Notes: generated by a model not told the origin, from the letters alone. Shown: positions 33,618-43,174, counted from the stretch's first letter. The stretch: 64,000 bases of DNA from Ignavibacteria bacterium UBA2360 (GCA_002344125.1 DDTQ01000011.1:248001-312000); one strand, 5' to 3'. Numbers and translations: made by a program.

Positions 33618-34369
33618 AGAGCGCGATTTTATTGTTCATTCTTTTTTTCGCGCTGCTTTGCTGCACATATATCTTCTCACAGCAAAGCAGCATCACATAC
33701 CAAAGCGGATCTGTAATTGAAATTCAGACCGGAGCTGATGTATGCGCAGATATAATTACAATTAACGGATCTTACTCCGGCGGTGGATCCATATGCACAG
33801 GGGCACTGCCGGTAACACTTTCACTCTTCAACGCGCTCTCAGAAAAAAATAATGTAACTTTGCGCTGGAAAACCGAAACAGAAATTAATAACTCCGGGTT
33901 TGAGCTGCAGCGAAGAATTGATGAGAGTGATTGGCTTAAGATAGCCTTCCTGCCGGGTAACGGCACAGTTAACACACCTGTTGAATACCAATACACAGAT
34001 ACTAAACTCCTGCCGGGAAAGTACTTCTACAGGCTTAAACAGATAGATTACAGCGGCAGCTTTGAATATTATGAGCTGGCATTACCTGTATTGATATCTA
34101 AACCAAAGGTTTTCGCGCTCGGGCAAAGTTACCCGAATCCATCAAATCCAAAATGTAACATAGATTTTCAGCTGCCGGAAAAGGTTAAGGTAAACATCAG
34201 TATCTATGATATGCTCGGCAGACTAGCTGCTGTCTTGGCCGATGGTGAAATTGAAGCAGGGATACATACGGTTGAATTCGACGGAAGCAGCCTTTCAAGC
34301 GGTACTTATTTCTACCGTTTTACAGCCGGTTCATATACTGAAGTAAAAAAACTAATACTCGTAAAATAA
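33614..34369 (+). CDS. T9SS-exported protein coupled to the S74 fibre
   Basis: A 251-residue secreted protein. The signal peptide (SAILLFILFFALLCCTYIFSQ) is followed by a short strand-rich part with two Cys, and then the module LPVTLSLFNALSEKNNVTLRWKTETEINNSGFELQRR common in Bacteroidota surface proteins. A T9SS sorting domain ends it (LGQSYPNPSNPKCNIDFQLPEKVKV to VKKLILVK). Its ATG overlaps the fibre gene's stop (ATGA), so both are made together. It could attach the fibre to the cell surface; that role is inference. Confidence 0.8.
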   Translation: MKSAILLFILFFALLCCTYIFSQQSSITYQSGSVIEIQTGADVCADIITINGSYSGGGSICTGALPVTLSLFNALSEKNNVTLRWKTETEINNSGFELQRRIDESDWLKIAFLPGNGTVNTPVEYQYTDTKLLPGKYFYRLKQIDYSGSFEYYELALPVLISKPKVFALGQSYPNPSNPKCNIDFQLPEKVKVNISIYDMLGRLAAVLADGEIEAGIHTVEFDGSSLSSGTYFYRFTAGSYTEVKKLILVK

Positions 34370-34423
34370 AACTGTTGTTCTCCAATAAAGCGTAACCACA
34401 GAAAAGGGATTCCCCCCTGCTGT

Positions 34424-34456
34424 AAAAAAGGACTCCCTTTTTGGCGGGGAGTCCTT
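34424..34456. terminator. Bidirectional intrinsic terminator
   Basis: AAGGACTCCC/GGGAGTCCTT between convergent genes. On the minus strand it is followed by TTTTTT, serving the gene that ends at 34482. Confidence 0.85.
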
Positions 34457-34481
34457 ATTATTTACTTTTATTACGTTTCAG

Positions 34482-35984
34482 TTACTTCACCAAAACCATT
34501 TTTCTCGTTTCGGTGAACTCACCGCTGCTTATACTATAATAGTAAACACCACTGGAAAGCGCTGAAGCGTCAAAAGTCACTTCGTAACTTCCGGCCGGTT
34601 TATATTCATTTACCAATGAAGCAACTACACGTCCGGTAAGATCATACACCTTCAATGTAACGTTATTGCTTTTTGGTATGCTGAATTTTATTCCGGTTGA
34701 GGGATTGAACGGATTTGGATAATTCTGCTCAAGTGAATAATTTTCCGGCAATGAACTTCCATTGTTTCCGTTTGATAAAAGCGCACCCGGATTATACGGA
34801 CTTATATACTGGAAATTGGAAGCAGATGTGACCGTTCTTATCAGCGAACCATTGACGGAATCAATTTCATGTACGCCCGCGGCATTTGTGACAAGATAGT
34901 TACCGTTACCAAGCAGGTAACTGCCTCTTAAGCCTGTAACGGCTGTCATTGTCCTGATATAATTTCCCGCGGAATCAAGTATCGTGAATCCGGAATTAGG
35001 CGTGCTGAACGCGCAAACGCCTATCCTCCCGCCCGGCAGTAATGAAAGCTGCTGCGGAAAGTTGATATTAGCAGTAGTATAGTAATTATTCAAAAATGTT
35101 CCGCTCAGGTCATACCTTGTTATCTTATTCGTACCCGATGAATTGGATACCAGTATATCGGTTGTGCGTATCAGAATATCGAACGGTGAATTTAAACCGC
35201 TTGTAATGAAACCGCCGATACTTACGCCGCCTGTATCAAACTGCTGAATTGTGTTCTGGCTTGTGCCTGAACCAACCGTCACAAGCATGTTGCCGTTTGG
35301 CCTGTAACAAATTCCCCTTATATTATCAAGTATCGCGTTGTTTACTCCCGATGAAGGAGCGTAAAACCCGATGTATGTACCGTTTGTATCAAACTTCTGC
35401 ACAACATCGCTTAGCTGGTCTGCAACCAGGATGAACCTTCCTGAAAAATGCTGCTGTACATCCCTGGGACTTTGCAGCTGCGGTGCGGTTGTGGGTATAA
35501 AATTCGCATCCAGAAGATCACCCGTTTGAGCATCAAACATATATACCTTGTCATCTGTCCATTCGGGGATCAAAAGAAACCTGTCAGCGGTAACGCTTCT
35601 TGATACAACAGGGTCAAGCTGACCGCCGGTGTTATCAACAATCATTCCGTTGCCGTAGTATATTTTTGAATTAGTATTATTGTACAATGGAGTTATTTCT
35701 TCAATAAATGCCGCGTAACTGCCTTCATAAATATTTGCAGCATTCTTAATAACAGAGTAAACCACCTTGCCATCTTCGATGGCTTTTGCGTCTATCAAAA
35801 AACCGGTAGTCGTTCTGATACTTACAGGCTGACCAAGTTTAGTTGCCAGCTTGCCGGCCGTCAATTGCAGTTGATTGTTCTGCTCCGCATTGGTGATCAG
35901 CTGCTCAAAACTTATTCTTGGTTTTGCATCAGCGGATATTGCGAAAAATACTAAAAATAAAATAATAAAAATTTTAGTTTTCAT
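34482..35984 (-). CDS. T9SS-exported NHL/beta-propeller-like protein
   Basis: A 500-residue secreted protein. A signal peptide (IFIILFLVFFAISADA) and a helical N-terminal part precede a propeller-like domain from about 120 to 400. Its blades read VADQLSDVVQKFDTNGTYIGFY, ILVSNSSGTNKITRYDLSGTFLNNY and similar, as in NHL or SMP-30-like folds. The C-terminus is a T9SS sorting domain (LEQNYPNPFNPSTGIKFSIPKSNNVTLKVYDLTGRVV to ETRKMVLVK). The ribosome site AAAAGGAGTG is strong. The gene stands alone and is closed by its own terminator. Ligand unknown. Confidence 0.82.
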   Translation of the reverse strand: MKTKIFIILFLVFFAISADAKPRISFEQLITNAEQNNQLQLTAGKLATKLGQPVSIRTTTGFLIDAKAIEDGKVVYSVIKNAANIYEGSYAAFIEEITPLYNNTNSKIYYGNGMIVDNTGGQLDPVVSRSVTADRFLLIPEWTDDKVYMFDAQTGDLLDANFIPTTAPQLQSPRDVQQHFSGRFILVADQLSDVVQKFDTNGTYIGFYAPSSGVNNAILDNIRGICYRPNGNMLVTVGSGTSQNTIQQFDTGGVSIGGFITSGLNSPFDILIRTTDILVSNSSGTNKITRYDLSGTFLNNYYTTANINFPQQLSLLPGGRIGVCAFSTPNSGFTILDSAGNYIRTMTAVTGLRGSYLLGNGNYLVTNAAGVHEIDSVNGSLIRTVTSASNFQYISPYNPGALLSNGNNGSSLPENYSLEQNYPNPFNPSTGIKFSIPKSNNVTLKVYDLTGRVVASLVNEYKPAGSYEVTFDASALSSGVYYYSISSGEFTETRKMVLVK

Positions 35985-36142
35985 TTTGCACTCCTTTTAT
36001 TATTGAATTATCTAAACTTAAAAATTTTATCACCAAAATTATATGGAATAATTCTTCACTCTGCAATTTAACTGCTTTATAAATATATTATATAAAACAA
36101 CATTTTTTAATATATTAGCTTAACTTAAAACCCGGAAATTCT

Positions 36143-37999
36143 ATGAAAAAGATCTTAACCATTCTCCTTTTTTTATCAATTTTCAGTTTTTCTTCATCAC
36201 TCGCCCAGGTGGTACAAAACAACGCCTACCAGTATTTTGTGGATATCACCAAGGCAGAAAATGACAGGCTTACCATTGAGCTTATAACACCCAAACTTAT
36301 AGCAACCAAACTCAATTTTATGATGCCTGCCTATACTGCAGGCAGTTACAGGCTTTACAATTACGGCAGGTTTGTAACGGGACTCAAAGCATTTGATGAA
36401 AACGATAATCCGTTAACGGTTGTAAGAGCCGATACAAACATTTGGGAAATCTCCGGCGCGGGAAGTCTGTATAAGATCACTTACAAAGTTGACGATACAT
36501 TTGATGACACTGAGAAAGGCGCGCCCGTTTTTGAACCTGCCGGCACAAATTTTGAAGATGGCAAAAATTTCCTGTTCAATAACCAGGCTATGTTCGGATA
36601 TATTGAAGGATATACCAATGCTGAATTCAATCTTACTGTAACAAAACCCGGAGAATTCTACGGAGCAACTTCAATGGATGTTCTTGAACGCACCGAATCT
36701 GTTGACCGCTTCACCACGCCGAATTTCTTCAGCCTTGTTGATAACCCCCTGATGTACTGCCGGCCGGATACAACATCCATATATATGGGCAATGCCCAGA
36801 TAATGTTCTCTGTTTATTCTGCGGGTAAAAATGTAAAGTCCGCGCAGATCTCAGAAGAAGTTAAAAAGGTCCTCGAAGCGCATAAAAAGTATATCGGTAC
36901 TTTCCCCGTAGAAAAATATACTTTCATAATGTATCTTTTTGATAAACCGGGAATTTCCGGCGCAGCCGGCGCGCTTGAGCACAATAACTCATCTGTATAT
37001 TTTATGCCCGATGCCAAACCCGGCGGGATGAAAGAATTTATGACCGCGATCAAACATGTAAGCGCGCATGAATTTTTTCATATCATAACTCCGTTGAACC
37101 TCCACAGCCGCGAAATAGCTGAGTTCAACTTCAACTACCCTAAAATGTCCAAACATCTCTGGCTGTATGAAGGTGTTACCGAATACGCCGCGCACCTTGT
37201 TCAGTTAAGGTCAGGGCTAATTTCTATGGATGAGTTCTGCAAAAATATGCAGGATAAAATGAACAACGCTGAGCGGTATGATAACAAACTTTCTTTTACA
37301 GATATCAGCCGCGGTGCGTTCACGGTTTATAAAGATCAATACCTCAATGTTTACGAAAAAGGCGCGCTTATTGGCTTCTGCCTTGATGTTCTGATTAGAG
37401 AATCAACCTCCGGCGAAAAGGGTATTATGGATATTCTGAACGCTTTGATCGCAAAATACGGAAAAGACAGACCCTTTGAAGATGAAGAGCTCTTTGGTGA
37501 AATTGAAGCAATAACTTCACCGGCTATCGGTGATTACCTTCGTAAATGCGTTGGAGGAATTGAACCGCTGCCGATTGGCAAAACGGCGAAGCTGCTTGGA
37601 CTTGAATACACTAAAGAAAAATACAACCAGATCGATTTTGGCGACGTGGAATTTATCATGAATCAGGCAACATACCGCTTTTATTTTGCCAGGCTGAACT
37701 CACCCAGCAAGTTCACACTTAAACTGGGCATAAAGCCCGGCGATGAAATAGTTGCCGTAAACCGCATGCTTATCACACCTCTTAATCTGCATGATGTTTT
37801 CGGCTCACCCGAAAACAGTTTTTCCAATGGTGATAGTTACGAAATTGTCGTATCAAGGTTTGAAGGTACCCGAGAAACGCTTGTGAAGCTTGAGGCCGAT
37901 GTAACAGGCTCAAGGGTAAGGTATAAACATGAATTCACTCAATCCAACAATTTCACAAACCAGCAGCTTGCCTTCAGGGATAAATGGCTGGGTAAATAA
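36143..37999 (+). CDS. Secreted M61-family metallopeptidase with PDZ domain
   Basis: A 618-residue glycyl-aminopeptidase-like protein. The signal peptide (ILTILLFLSIFSFSSSLAQ) leads into an N-terminal beta domain (IELITPKLIATKLNFMMPAYTAGSYRLYNYGRFV, typical of M61). The catalytic site is His309-Glu310-Phe-Phe-His313 followed by Glu343 in LWLYEGVTEY. A PDZ-like domain occupies about residues 510-600 (SPSKFTLKLGIKPGDEIVAVNRMLI). The enzyme would trim peptides in the periplasm or outside. It is a single gene with an AT-rich upstream region and no T9SS tag. Confidence 0.9.
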   Translation: MKKILTILLFLSIFSFSSSLAQVVQNNAYQYFVDITKAENDRLTIELITPKLIATKLNFMMPAYTAGSYRLYNYGRFVTGLKAFDENDNPLTVVRADTNIWEISGAGSLYKITYKVDDTFDDTEKGAPVFEPAGTNFEDGKNFLFNNQAMFGYIEGYTNAEFNLTVTKPGEFYGATSMDVLERTESVDRFTTPNFFSLVDNPLMYCRPDTTSIYMGNAQIMFSVYSAGKNVKSAQISEEVKKVLEAHKKYIGTFPVEKYTFIMYLFDKPGISGAAGALEHNNSSVYFMPDAKPGGMKEFMTAIKHVSAHEFFHIITPLNLHSREIAEFNFNYPKMSKHLWLYEGVTEYAAHLVQLRSGLISMDEFCKNMQDKMNNAERYDNKLSFTDISRGAFTVYKDQYLNVYEKGALIGFCLDVLIRESTSGEKGIMDILNALIAKYGKDRPFEDEELFGEIEAITSPAIGDYLRKCVGGIEPLPIGKTAKLLGLEYTKEKYNQIDFGDVEFIMNQATYRFYFARLNSPSKFTLKLGIKPGDEIVAVNRMLITPLNLHDVFGSPENSFSNGDSYEIVVSRFEGTRETLVKLEADVTGSRVRYKHEFTQSNNFTNQQLAFRDKWLGK

Positions 38000-38146
38000 T
38001 ATTGGAATAGGACCGGATTTTTAAATATTACCTTTTCTAAAGGTTTTTCGCTGCGGCAATTTCATAATTATGAATAATTATGGTTGAATATTCATAAAAA
38101 ACATTTATTTTACAATATTGTCAAACAAATATTTTAGGAGGTTATA

Positions 38147-39682
38147 ATGAGATCAAAGCTTTTTGTTTTGTTGTTATTATTGCTGCCGCTTATTAGTACT
38201 GTTTATTCGCAGTCTAACTTAACCGGCGTTCTTCACAACCCTGAAATTCCTTACGTGGGAAATGTAGCAGAGTGGGGCTCAGACTTGGTGGTCACAAGTA
38301 CTGAATCCCGCGGAAGGAATTCCGGCGTTTACAGAAGTTCAAACTCAAGTATTTACGTTGCAGTAAGCGATACAAATGTTCTTGCGGCAAATACAATGAA
38401 TATCTTAAGATCTTCTAATAACGGTGCCAACTGGTCTATAGTTTATTCTGTTGGACCGGCAAGTATCAGAGTATTAAAAACCAAAATGCTGCTTATGGCA
38501 AATGACTCTCTTTATTGTGTACTTCAGACTGACCAATGGGGACTTTTTATCGTTAGTGTATTAAGCGGTCAGTTAAGGGTTTTTGGCCTTGGTTACAGAG
38601 ATTTTGATGTTCACGTAACACCCTCAAACAGTATGTTTCTTTGGGCTGATTCGTTGGGTTCCAACAATATTTTCAGGTACGGCTCTACAAATGCCGGAAT
38701 TAGCTGGCTTACCAGAGGTAATGTAACAAGTACAGGTGCTCATCCCAGAGTTTATTGTCCGCCCGGCAGTGATACTGTTCTGCTGAATTATCTTGATGCT
38801 ACAGCTATTACAGATACATTGCTGCTTGGTATCCGCAGCGTTAGGTACAGGGAAACTGCACCCGGAACAGCTGCCGCTGTTGGCTCGTTTACCACCCCAA
38901 TACCTGCCGGTGTTCCAAAAGATCAGTTTGCAGGTGTAAAATACAGAACAGGCGCATGGATATTTTATACAACCGGTACAACGGGAAGTATAAACCTGAA
39001 TTGCATCGCCAGCACTGATGCGGGTGTAACTTACGGCGCGCCGGTTGTGATAGGTTCGCTCCCATCGCGTGATGAATATTGGTTTGACGCGCAGCATTAT
39101 ACATTCGGTTCAGGCGGAGTTGATCTGATTTACTATTCTGATACATTGCAGGCTGGCGCACCCACAAACGCTACAGATAGAATGTATTATACCAGTGCCG
39201 CAATCAACACACCCGGTACATTCGCAGCTTCAACGCAGTTCAGCGAACATGCTCCGGGATGGTCAGCTAACGGTTATATTCCATTCCTTGTTGAATACTA
39301 TGATTCAGGTGGAGATGCTGCCGCATTCTGGATCGGGCAGGATGGCGCGAATAAAAGGCTTTATATGGATAGACTCTCAGCCGTCACAGGTATTTCATCA
39401 AACGGAAATGAGATCCCTGAAAAATTCAATTTAAGCCAGAACTATCCGAATCCTTTCAATCCTGTAACCAATATTAACTTTTCGCTTCCAAAAAGCGGCT
39501 TTGTTTCATTGAAAGTATATGATGTTATGGGTCGTGAAGTTGCTGCATTAGTTAATAAGGATATGAATGCCGGTTCTTATAAAGTTGATTTTGATGCATC
39601 AAGGCTTTCAACCGGTGTTTATTTCTACCGCTTAACTGCAGGTGAATTTACAGATACCAAAAAGCTGATGCTGATAAAGTAG
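38147..39682 (+). CDS. T9SS-exported propeller-type surface protein
   Basis: A 511-residue secreted protein. Signal peptide: KLFVLLLLLLPLISTVYSQ. The body (about 25-415) resembles a sialidase/BNR-type propeller with several S.D.G.....P motifs (ASTDAGVTYGAP, RSSNNGANWSIVY), but the catalytic residues of sialidases are not evident. The C-terminal T9SS domain is NLSQNYPNPFNPVTNINFSLPKSGFVSLKVYDVMGREVA to DTKKLMLIK. A strong ribosome site (TAGGAGG) precedes the ATG and a terminator follows the stop. Function unknown. Confidence 0.8.
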   Translation: MRSKLFVLLLLLLPLISTVYSQSNLTGVLHNPEIPYVGNVAEWGSDLVVTSTESRGRNSGVYRSSNSSIYVAVSDTNVLAANTMNILRSSNNGANWSIVYSVGPASIRVLKTKMLLMANDSLYCVLQTDQWGLFIVSVLSGQLRVFGLGYRDFDVHVTPSNSMFLWADSLGSNNIFRYGSTNAGISWLTRGNVTSTGAHPRVYCPPGSDTVLLNYLDATAITDTLLLGIRSVRYRETAPGTAAAVGSFTTPIPAGVPKDQFAGVKYRTGAWIFYTTGTTGSINLNCIASTDAGVTYGAPVVIGSLPSRDEYWFDAQHYTFGSGGVDLIYYSDTLQAGAPTNATDRMYYTSAAINTPGTFAASTQFSEHAPGWSANGYIPFLVEYYDSGGDAAAFWIGQDGANKRLYMDRLSAVTGISSNGNEIPEKFNLSQNYPNPFNPVTNINFSLPKSGFVSLKVYDVMGREVAALVNKDMNAGSYKVDFDASRLSTGVYFYRLTAGEFTDTKKLMLIK

Positions 39683-39750
39683 TGAAGCTACTTTAGAAAT
39701 CTGGCTTTGACAGATTGGTTAAATAAATATCAGCATATTTTACATGTTTT

Positions 39751-39775
39751 AGGGGCGGAACTTCCGCCCCTTTTT
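39751..39775 (+). terminator. Intrinsic terminator
   Basis: AGGGGCGGAA/TTCCGCCCCT followed by a T-run, 70 bases after the stop of the 38147-39682 gene. Confidence 0.9.
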
Positions 39776-39806
39776 ATTTTTTATCCGTTAATTGTTCCGG
39801 AATTGT

Positions 39807-40208
39807 CTATTGCAGCCAAACAATTTTAATTTTTTCTTCTATCTGCTTAAACTCTTTATCGCCTGTAACAAGCAAAGCCTTTTTCATCTCTGCAAGTCCT
39901 GCAGCAAAAGCATCTGCATAACTCATTTTAAAATGCGCTTTATATTGGGCAGCAATTAAAACTTCATCCAATTCAGCAATAATAATTTTGATAGGAAACT
40001 TTAAGATCATCTCTTTGTATTTTTCTGCTCTTTGCTTTCCGCCTTCGCGAAATGCAATGTAATACATTTCCCCGAAATTAATTACGGAAATATATATTTC
40101 CGCTCTGCCCTCAGATGCATCTGCAAGAATTTCCGTAACTATATCGGCCCCTTTTTCGTTTTCTGCATAAGCAATTAAAGCAAAGCTGTCTAATACATAT
40201 TTTTTCAT
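39807..40208 (-). CDS. vapC: PIN-domain toxin (VapC-type)
   Basis: A 133-residue PIN-domain ribonuclease. The acidic residues are Asp7 (VLDSFALIAY), Glu47 (NFGEMYY), Asp99 (SYADAFAAGLAEMKKALLVTG) and Asp117 (GDKEF), the full metal-binding set. VapC toxins cleave tRNA or rRNA when freed from their antitoxin. The AbrB-type antitoxin lies 15 bases upstream on the same strand. All catalytic residues are present, so the toxin looks functional. Confidence 0.9.
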   Translation of the reverse strand: MKKYVLDSFALIAYAENEKGADIVTEILADASEGRAEIYISVINFGEMYYIAFREGGKQRAEKYKEMILKFPIKIIIAELDEVLIAAQYKAHFKMSYADAFAAGLAEMKKALLVTGDKEFKQIEEKIKIVWLQ

Positions 40209-40223
40209 TCTGTTAATTTATGT

Positions 40224-40454
40224 TTATAGTTCACGCTCTGTCTTTTTTTCTTCCATAAGCATCTTTAACATTTTACCCTTAGTGCCCATAAATCCAACAT
40301 TTGCCCTTATGAATTCTGCCGTTACAGGTAGAAGCTTGATACCGTCAGATTCTTCAATAAAATTTACTCTGGTTCCATCCTTGATTTTATATTTCTTCCT
40401 TAACCTTGAAGGTATTACAAGCTGGCCTTTTGTTGTTATTTTAGATGATTCCAT
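40224..40454 (-). CDS. vapB: AbrB/MazE-fold antitoxin (VapB-type)
   Basis: A 76-residue protein. Residues 1-45 form a SpoVT/AbrB DNA-binding fold (SSKITTKGQLVIPSRLRKKYKIKDGTRVNFIEE). The charged C-terminal tail would wrap the toxin. It pairs with the PIN toxin immediately downstream. An 11-bp inverted repeat 40-75 bases upstream is a likely operator for self-repression (inference). Confidence 0.9.
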   Translation of the reverse strand: MESSKITTKGQLVIPSRLRKKYKIKDGTRVNFIEESDGIKLLPVTAEFIRANVGFMGTKGKMLKMLMEEKKTEREL

Positions 40455-40492
40455 TTCTGCCCTTTTATTAGTTTACCAAAATTAAGAATTTC

Positions 40493-40528
40493 TAAAATGT
40501 AAGTCAAGTTGAATTGTCTTACATTTTA
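40493..40528 (-). promoter_or_regulatory. Inverted repeat, probable antitoxin operator
   Basis: TAAAATGTAAG and CTTACATTTTA are exact reverse complements separated by 14 bases, 39 bases upstream of the vapB start. The half-site TTACATTTTA also occurs in front of mazE at 49304-49313. Confidence 0.6.
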
Positions 40529-40710
40529 ATTTATTATTAATTATTTAATATGGTGTACTTATTAAATTTATAGTATTTTCCATTTAATTAACTTAAATCC
40601 TTTAATCATTCCAATTATTTAGTTATTTTACATTAAACCAATAAATTCTACATCACATTAGAGCCGGCAAAAAATAGTTAGAGCTTAATGTTTTGTTTAA
40701 AAATAACATA

Positions 40711-41685
40711 ATGGCAAAAACAAACCAGGATAATAACAAAGAATACACCGAAGCCCCTGAGGCTAATCCCGTAATGGAATCACTCGAGCGCCCTAGAGTA
40801 GCTGCGCTTGATAATATTCTAGGGCAGCCCTTCAAAGTGCTTGATGACGGCTTCATCCGCGTGATAGATTACATGGGTTCTGATGAATCCATAGTGCAGG
40901 CTGCGCGTGTATCTTACGGCAAAGGTACAAAAAAAGTTCACGAAGACCGCGGACTTATCCGCTATCTTATGCGCCACCATCACACCACACCATTTGAAAT
41001 GTGCGAAATAAAATTCCACGTACGCGTGCCAATGGATTGCTGGAGGCAATGGATACGCCACCGTATGGCGAATGTCAACGAATATTCCACCCGCTACAGC
41101 GTAGCAATTGATTCCGCCCAAACCACAAGCGAGGCTGAATGGCGCATACAGGCATCCGGTAACCGCCAGGGTTCAGCCGGCTTCGCAGCAGATGCCGAAG
41201 GCAAAACGCTCACAGAAAAAGAGCGTTACCTGCAGTCTCTTGCCCGCGAAATTTATGACGAAAGATTAAAAATGGGCATAGCCCGTGAACAGGCAAGAAA
41301 AGATCTGCCGCTTTCCACTTACACCGAAGCTTACTGGAAAGTTGATCTGCATAACCTGCTTCACTTCCTCTATTTAAGGATGGACGCGCATGCGCAGTAT
41401 GAAATACGCCGCTATGCTGAAATTATGGGTCATGAAATCGTTGCAAAATGGTGCCCCGCAGTGTGGGAAGCATTCATGGATTACAGGGTGAACTCAAACA
41501 GTTTCACAAGACTCGAAATGGAAGTGTTAACCGCAATGACGCAGGGTGATAGTGAAAAAGCTGCCGCTTTGGGTAAATCGTTTAACTGGCTGGATGATGC
41601 CGGTAAACCTAAAAAGAACCGCGAGCGCGCAGAGTTTGAAGATAAACTCTCTGGGCTCGGTTTAAAAGCTCCCTGGCAGGTTTAA
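40711..41685 (+). CDS. thyX: Flavin-dependent thymidylate synthase ThyX
   Basis: A 324-residue ThyX. It makes dTMP from dUMP using FAD, NADPH and methylene-tetrahydrofolate. The ThyX signature RHRMANVNEYSTRYS spans residues 116-130. Other expected parts are SYGKGTKKVHEDRGLIRYLMRHHHTTPFEMCEIKFHV and ARKDLPLSTYTEAYWKVDLHNLLHFLYLRMDAHAQYEIR. A TTG at 40693 could start six codons earlier, but the ATG at 40711 is preferred. It is somewhat longer than the 220-250 residue enzymes of other bacteria, because of N- and C-terminal extensions. The gene is a single unit. Confidence 0.96.
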   Translation: MAKTNQDNNKEYTEAPEANPVMESLERPRVAALDNILGQPFKVLDDGFIRVIDYMGSDESIVQAARVSYGKGTKKVHEDRGLIRYLMRHHHTTPFEMCEIKFHVRVPMDCWRQWIRHRMANVNEYSTRYSVAIDSAQTTSEAEWRIQASGNRQGSAGFAADAEGKTLTEKERYLQSLAREIYDERLKMGIAREQARKDLPLSTYTEAYWKVDLHNLLHFLYLRMDAHAQYEIRRYAEIMGHEIVAKWCPAVWEAFMDYRVNSNSFTRLEMEVLTAMTQGDSEKAAALGKSFNWLDDAGKPKKNRERAEFEDKLSGLGLKAPWQV

Positions 41686-41704
41686 CTCACTCCCTTTGAG
41701 CGTT

Positions 41705-42487
41705 TCACATTCCCGCACTGAGAAGCTGCAGAACGTAGTCAAATGGCTTGTGGTCTATTTTCATATATCCGCTGAAAGGATTATCAAGCAGTAATATCAT
41801 ATACAGAATAAGTGTATTCAATACAGTAAGCGCAGATGTCATTACAAACTGGTGCGTAATATTCTTGGCGTAGAAAAAATATGTATATAACACCGTTACC
41901 ACGGAACCGAACAGCAATACCACCCAGATTATTCCCGGAATATTATTGCTGCTGTCAAATATCCGCATTCTCCGCTTCTCACCGGCATCGTTCAGATGCT
42001 TCAGGGTCTCCTGGTATGCAATTTCATTTTTGATCAGGGAGCGGTCTAACGATGTGAAAAATGTCCACAAAAGATGAAAACTCTCTCTCGCCTTCAGGCT
42101 TGGTTCACCTTCTTCAAGCTGTTTCCATTCACTGTTAATTACATCTTCCGTATAGGTTCTAAGCAGCGGTATAACCTGAGACCTGTATGGCTCAGGAAGC
42201 GCTTTTGAATTATGAAAAATATCCGCAAGCTCAATAGTTTCCTGGTCAACATTCTTTTTTGAATTGTCATATTCCGTCCATGTTGCAAACACTACAAAGG
42301 CTACAAGTACCGCGTATATCAACCCGAAGGCGTTAAAAATAAATCCGCCAACTTCATGATTTTGCCTCAGCACATCTTCGGTGTAGAATTTGCGTACTAT
42401 CTTCAATCCCGCATATGAAACTAACACAGTAAATAAAGAAAGTACTGTAATTGCAATTACCGGGTGCCAGTCTAAAATAAATTCCAT
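41705..42487 (-). CDS. DUF4239 (bestrophin-like) membrane protein
   Basis: A 260-residue inner-membrane protein with two spans near the N-terminus (about 12-30 and 50-70), a cytosolic or periplasmic helical loop (WTEYDNSKKNVDQETIELADIFHNSKALPEPYRSQVIPLLRTYTEDVINSEW) and two spans near the C-terminus. The layout and the NVDQETIELADI segment match DUF4239, annotated as bestrophin-like and thought to form an ion channel. The family match is by eye. It converges on thyX with a 19-base gap. Confidence 0.78.
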   Translation of the reverse strand: MEFILDWHPVIAITVLSLFTVLVSYAGLKIVRKFYTEDVLRQNHEVGGFIFNAFGLIYAVLVAFVVFATWTEYDNSKKNVDQETIELADIFHNSKALPEPYRSQVIPLLRTYTEDVINSEWKQLEEGEPSLKARESFHLLWTFFTSLDRSLIKNEIAYQETLKHLNDAGEKRRMRIFDSSNNIPGIIWVVLLFGSVVTVLYTYFFYAKNITHQFVMTSALTVLNTLILYMILLLDNPFSGYMKIDHKPFDYVLQLLSAGM

Positions 42488-42631
42488 ATTTCAAAAATAT
42501 ACGTAAAATAAATGTTAAACAAGTAAATTACACTGAAATTAAACGCCCTGTAAACAGAGAATACTTCACTATTTATCAATTTGTTTTTTTGGTGATATAT
42601 TCATAATTTACGATAAATTATTTAACAGTAT

Positions 42632-43129
42632 ATGGAGCTCACCAGAAGAAAGTTCATCACAATTTGCTCTCTTGGAGCAGCGGCCTTAACGCTTGCGCCG
42701 GTTATGCAGGCCTGCACAAAAACATCAGAGCTTAACCCTGATCAGTTCTTAAAACTCTCGGCATTACTTACCGGGTTCAAAGAAAAAGAACTTGATGTGA
42801 AGCTCGCGGAAACATACATGAACTCGCTTAACGACTTCCCGCCTTCAAAGGCCGGATTGGGCGATATATATAAAACCATCGGTCTTGGTGACGGCGAAAA
42901 ACCGACTCCGCCATTTATCGAAGGCACCCTGTTTACTAACCCCGAAGAAAAGATCCTTGCTGATACACTGATCCAATACTGGTACACCGGCACTTACAAA
43001 GCTGCATCGGGAATGAAATCAGCTTCTTACCAGAACCAGCTTGCATGGAAATCGACAGGTTACCTTATCCCCAACGCGCAATGCCGCGGCACATTCGGTT
43101 TCTGGGCTGATAAGCCGAATATTGCTTAA
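42632..43129 (+). CDS. Tat-exported small subunit of a GMC-type sugar/alcohol dehydrogenase
   Basis: A 165-residue protein with a twin-arginine signal (TRRKFITICSLGAAALTLAPVMQAC). The following helical domain matches the small subunits of membrane-bound FAD sugar dehydrogenases (sorbitol or gluconate dehydrogenase subunit 3-like): GFKEKELDVKLAETYMNSL and TLIQYWYTGTY. In such enzymes the small subunit carries the flavoprotein across the membrane as a folded pair. It lies 45 bases before the GMC oxidoreductase. The VMQAC also looks like a lipobox, so the complex could be lipid-anchored. Confidence 0.82.
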   Translation: MELTRRKFITICSLGAAALTLAPVMQACTKTSELNPDQFLKLSALLTGFKEKELDVKLAETYMNSLNDFPPSKAGLGDIYKTIGLGDGEKPTPPFIEGTLFTNPEEKILADTLIQYWYTGTYKAASGMKSASYQNQLAWKSTGYLIPNAQCRGTFGFWADKPNIA

Positions 43130-43174
43130 ATTTCACAAAACAAAATTTCAGTAAAATCTATTACTCTTTTTTAT

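Noticed and set aside
32031..34369. Prophage remnant suggested by S74 tail-fibre domain and holin-like small protein
   Set aside because: No other phage genes are present, the fibre has a bacterial signal peptide and YadA-like head repeats, and the next gene carries a T9SS tag.
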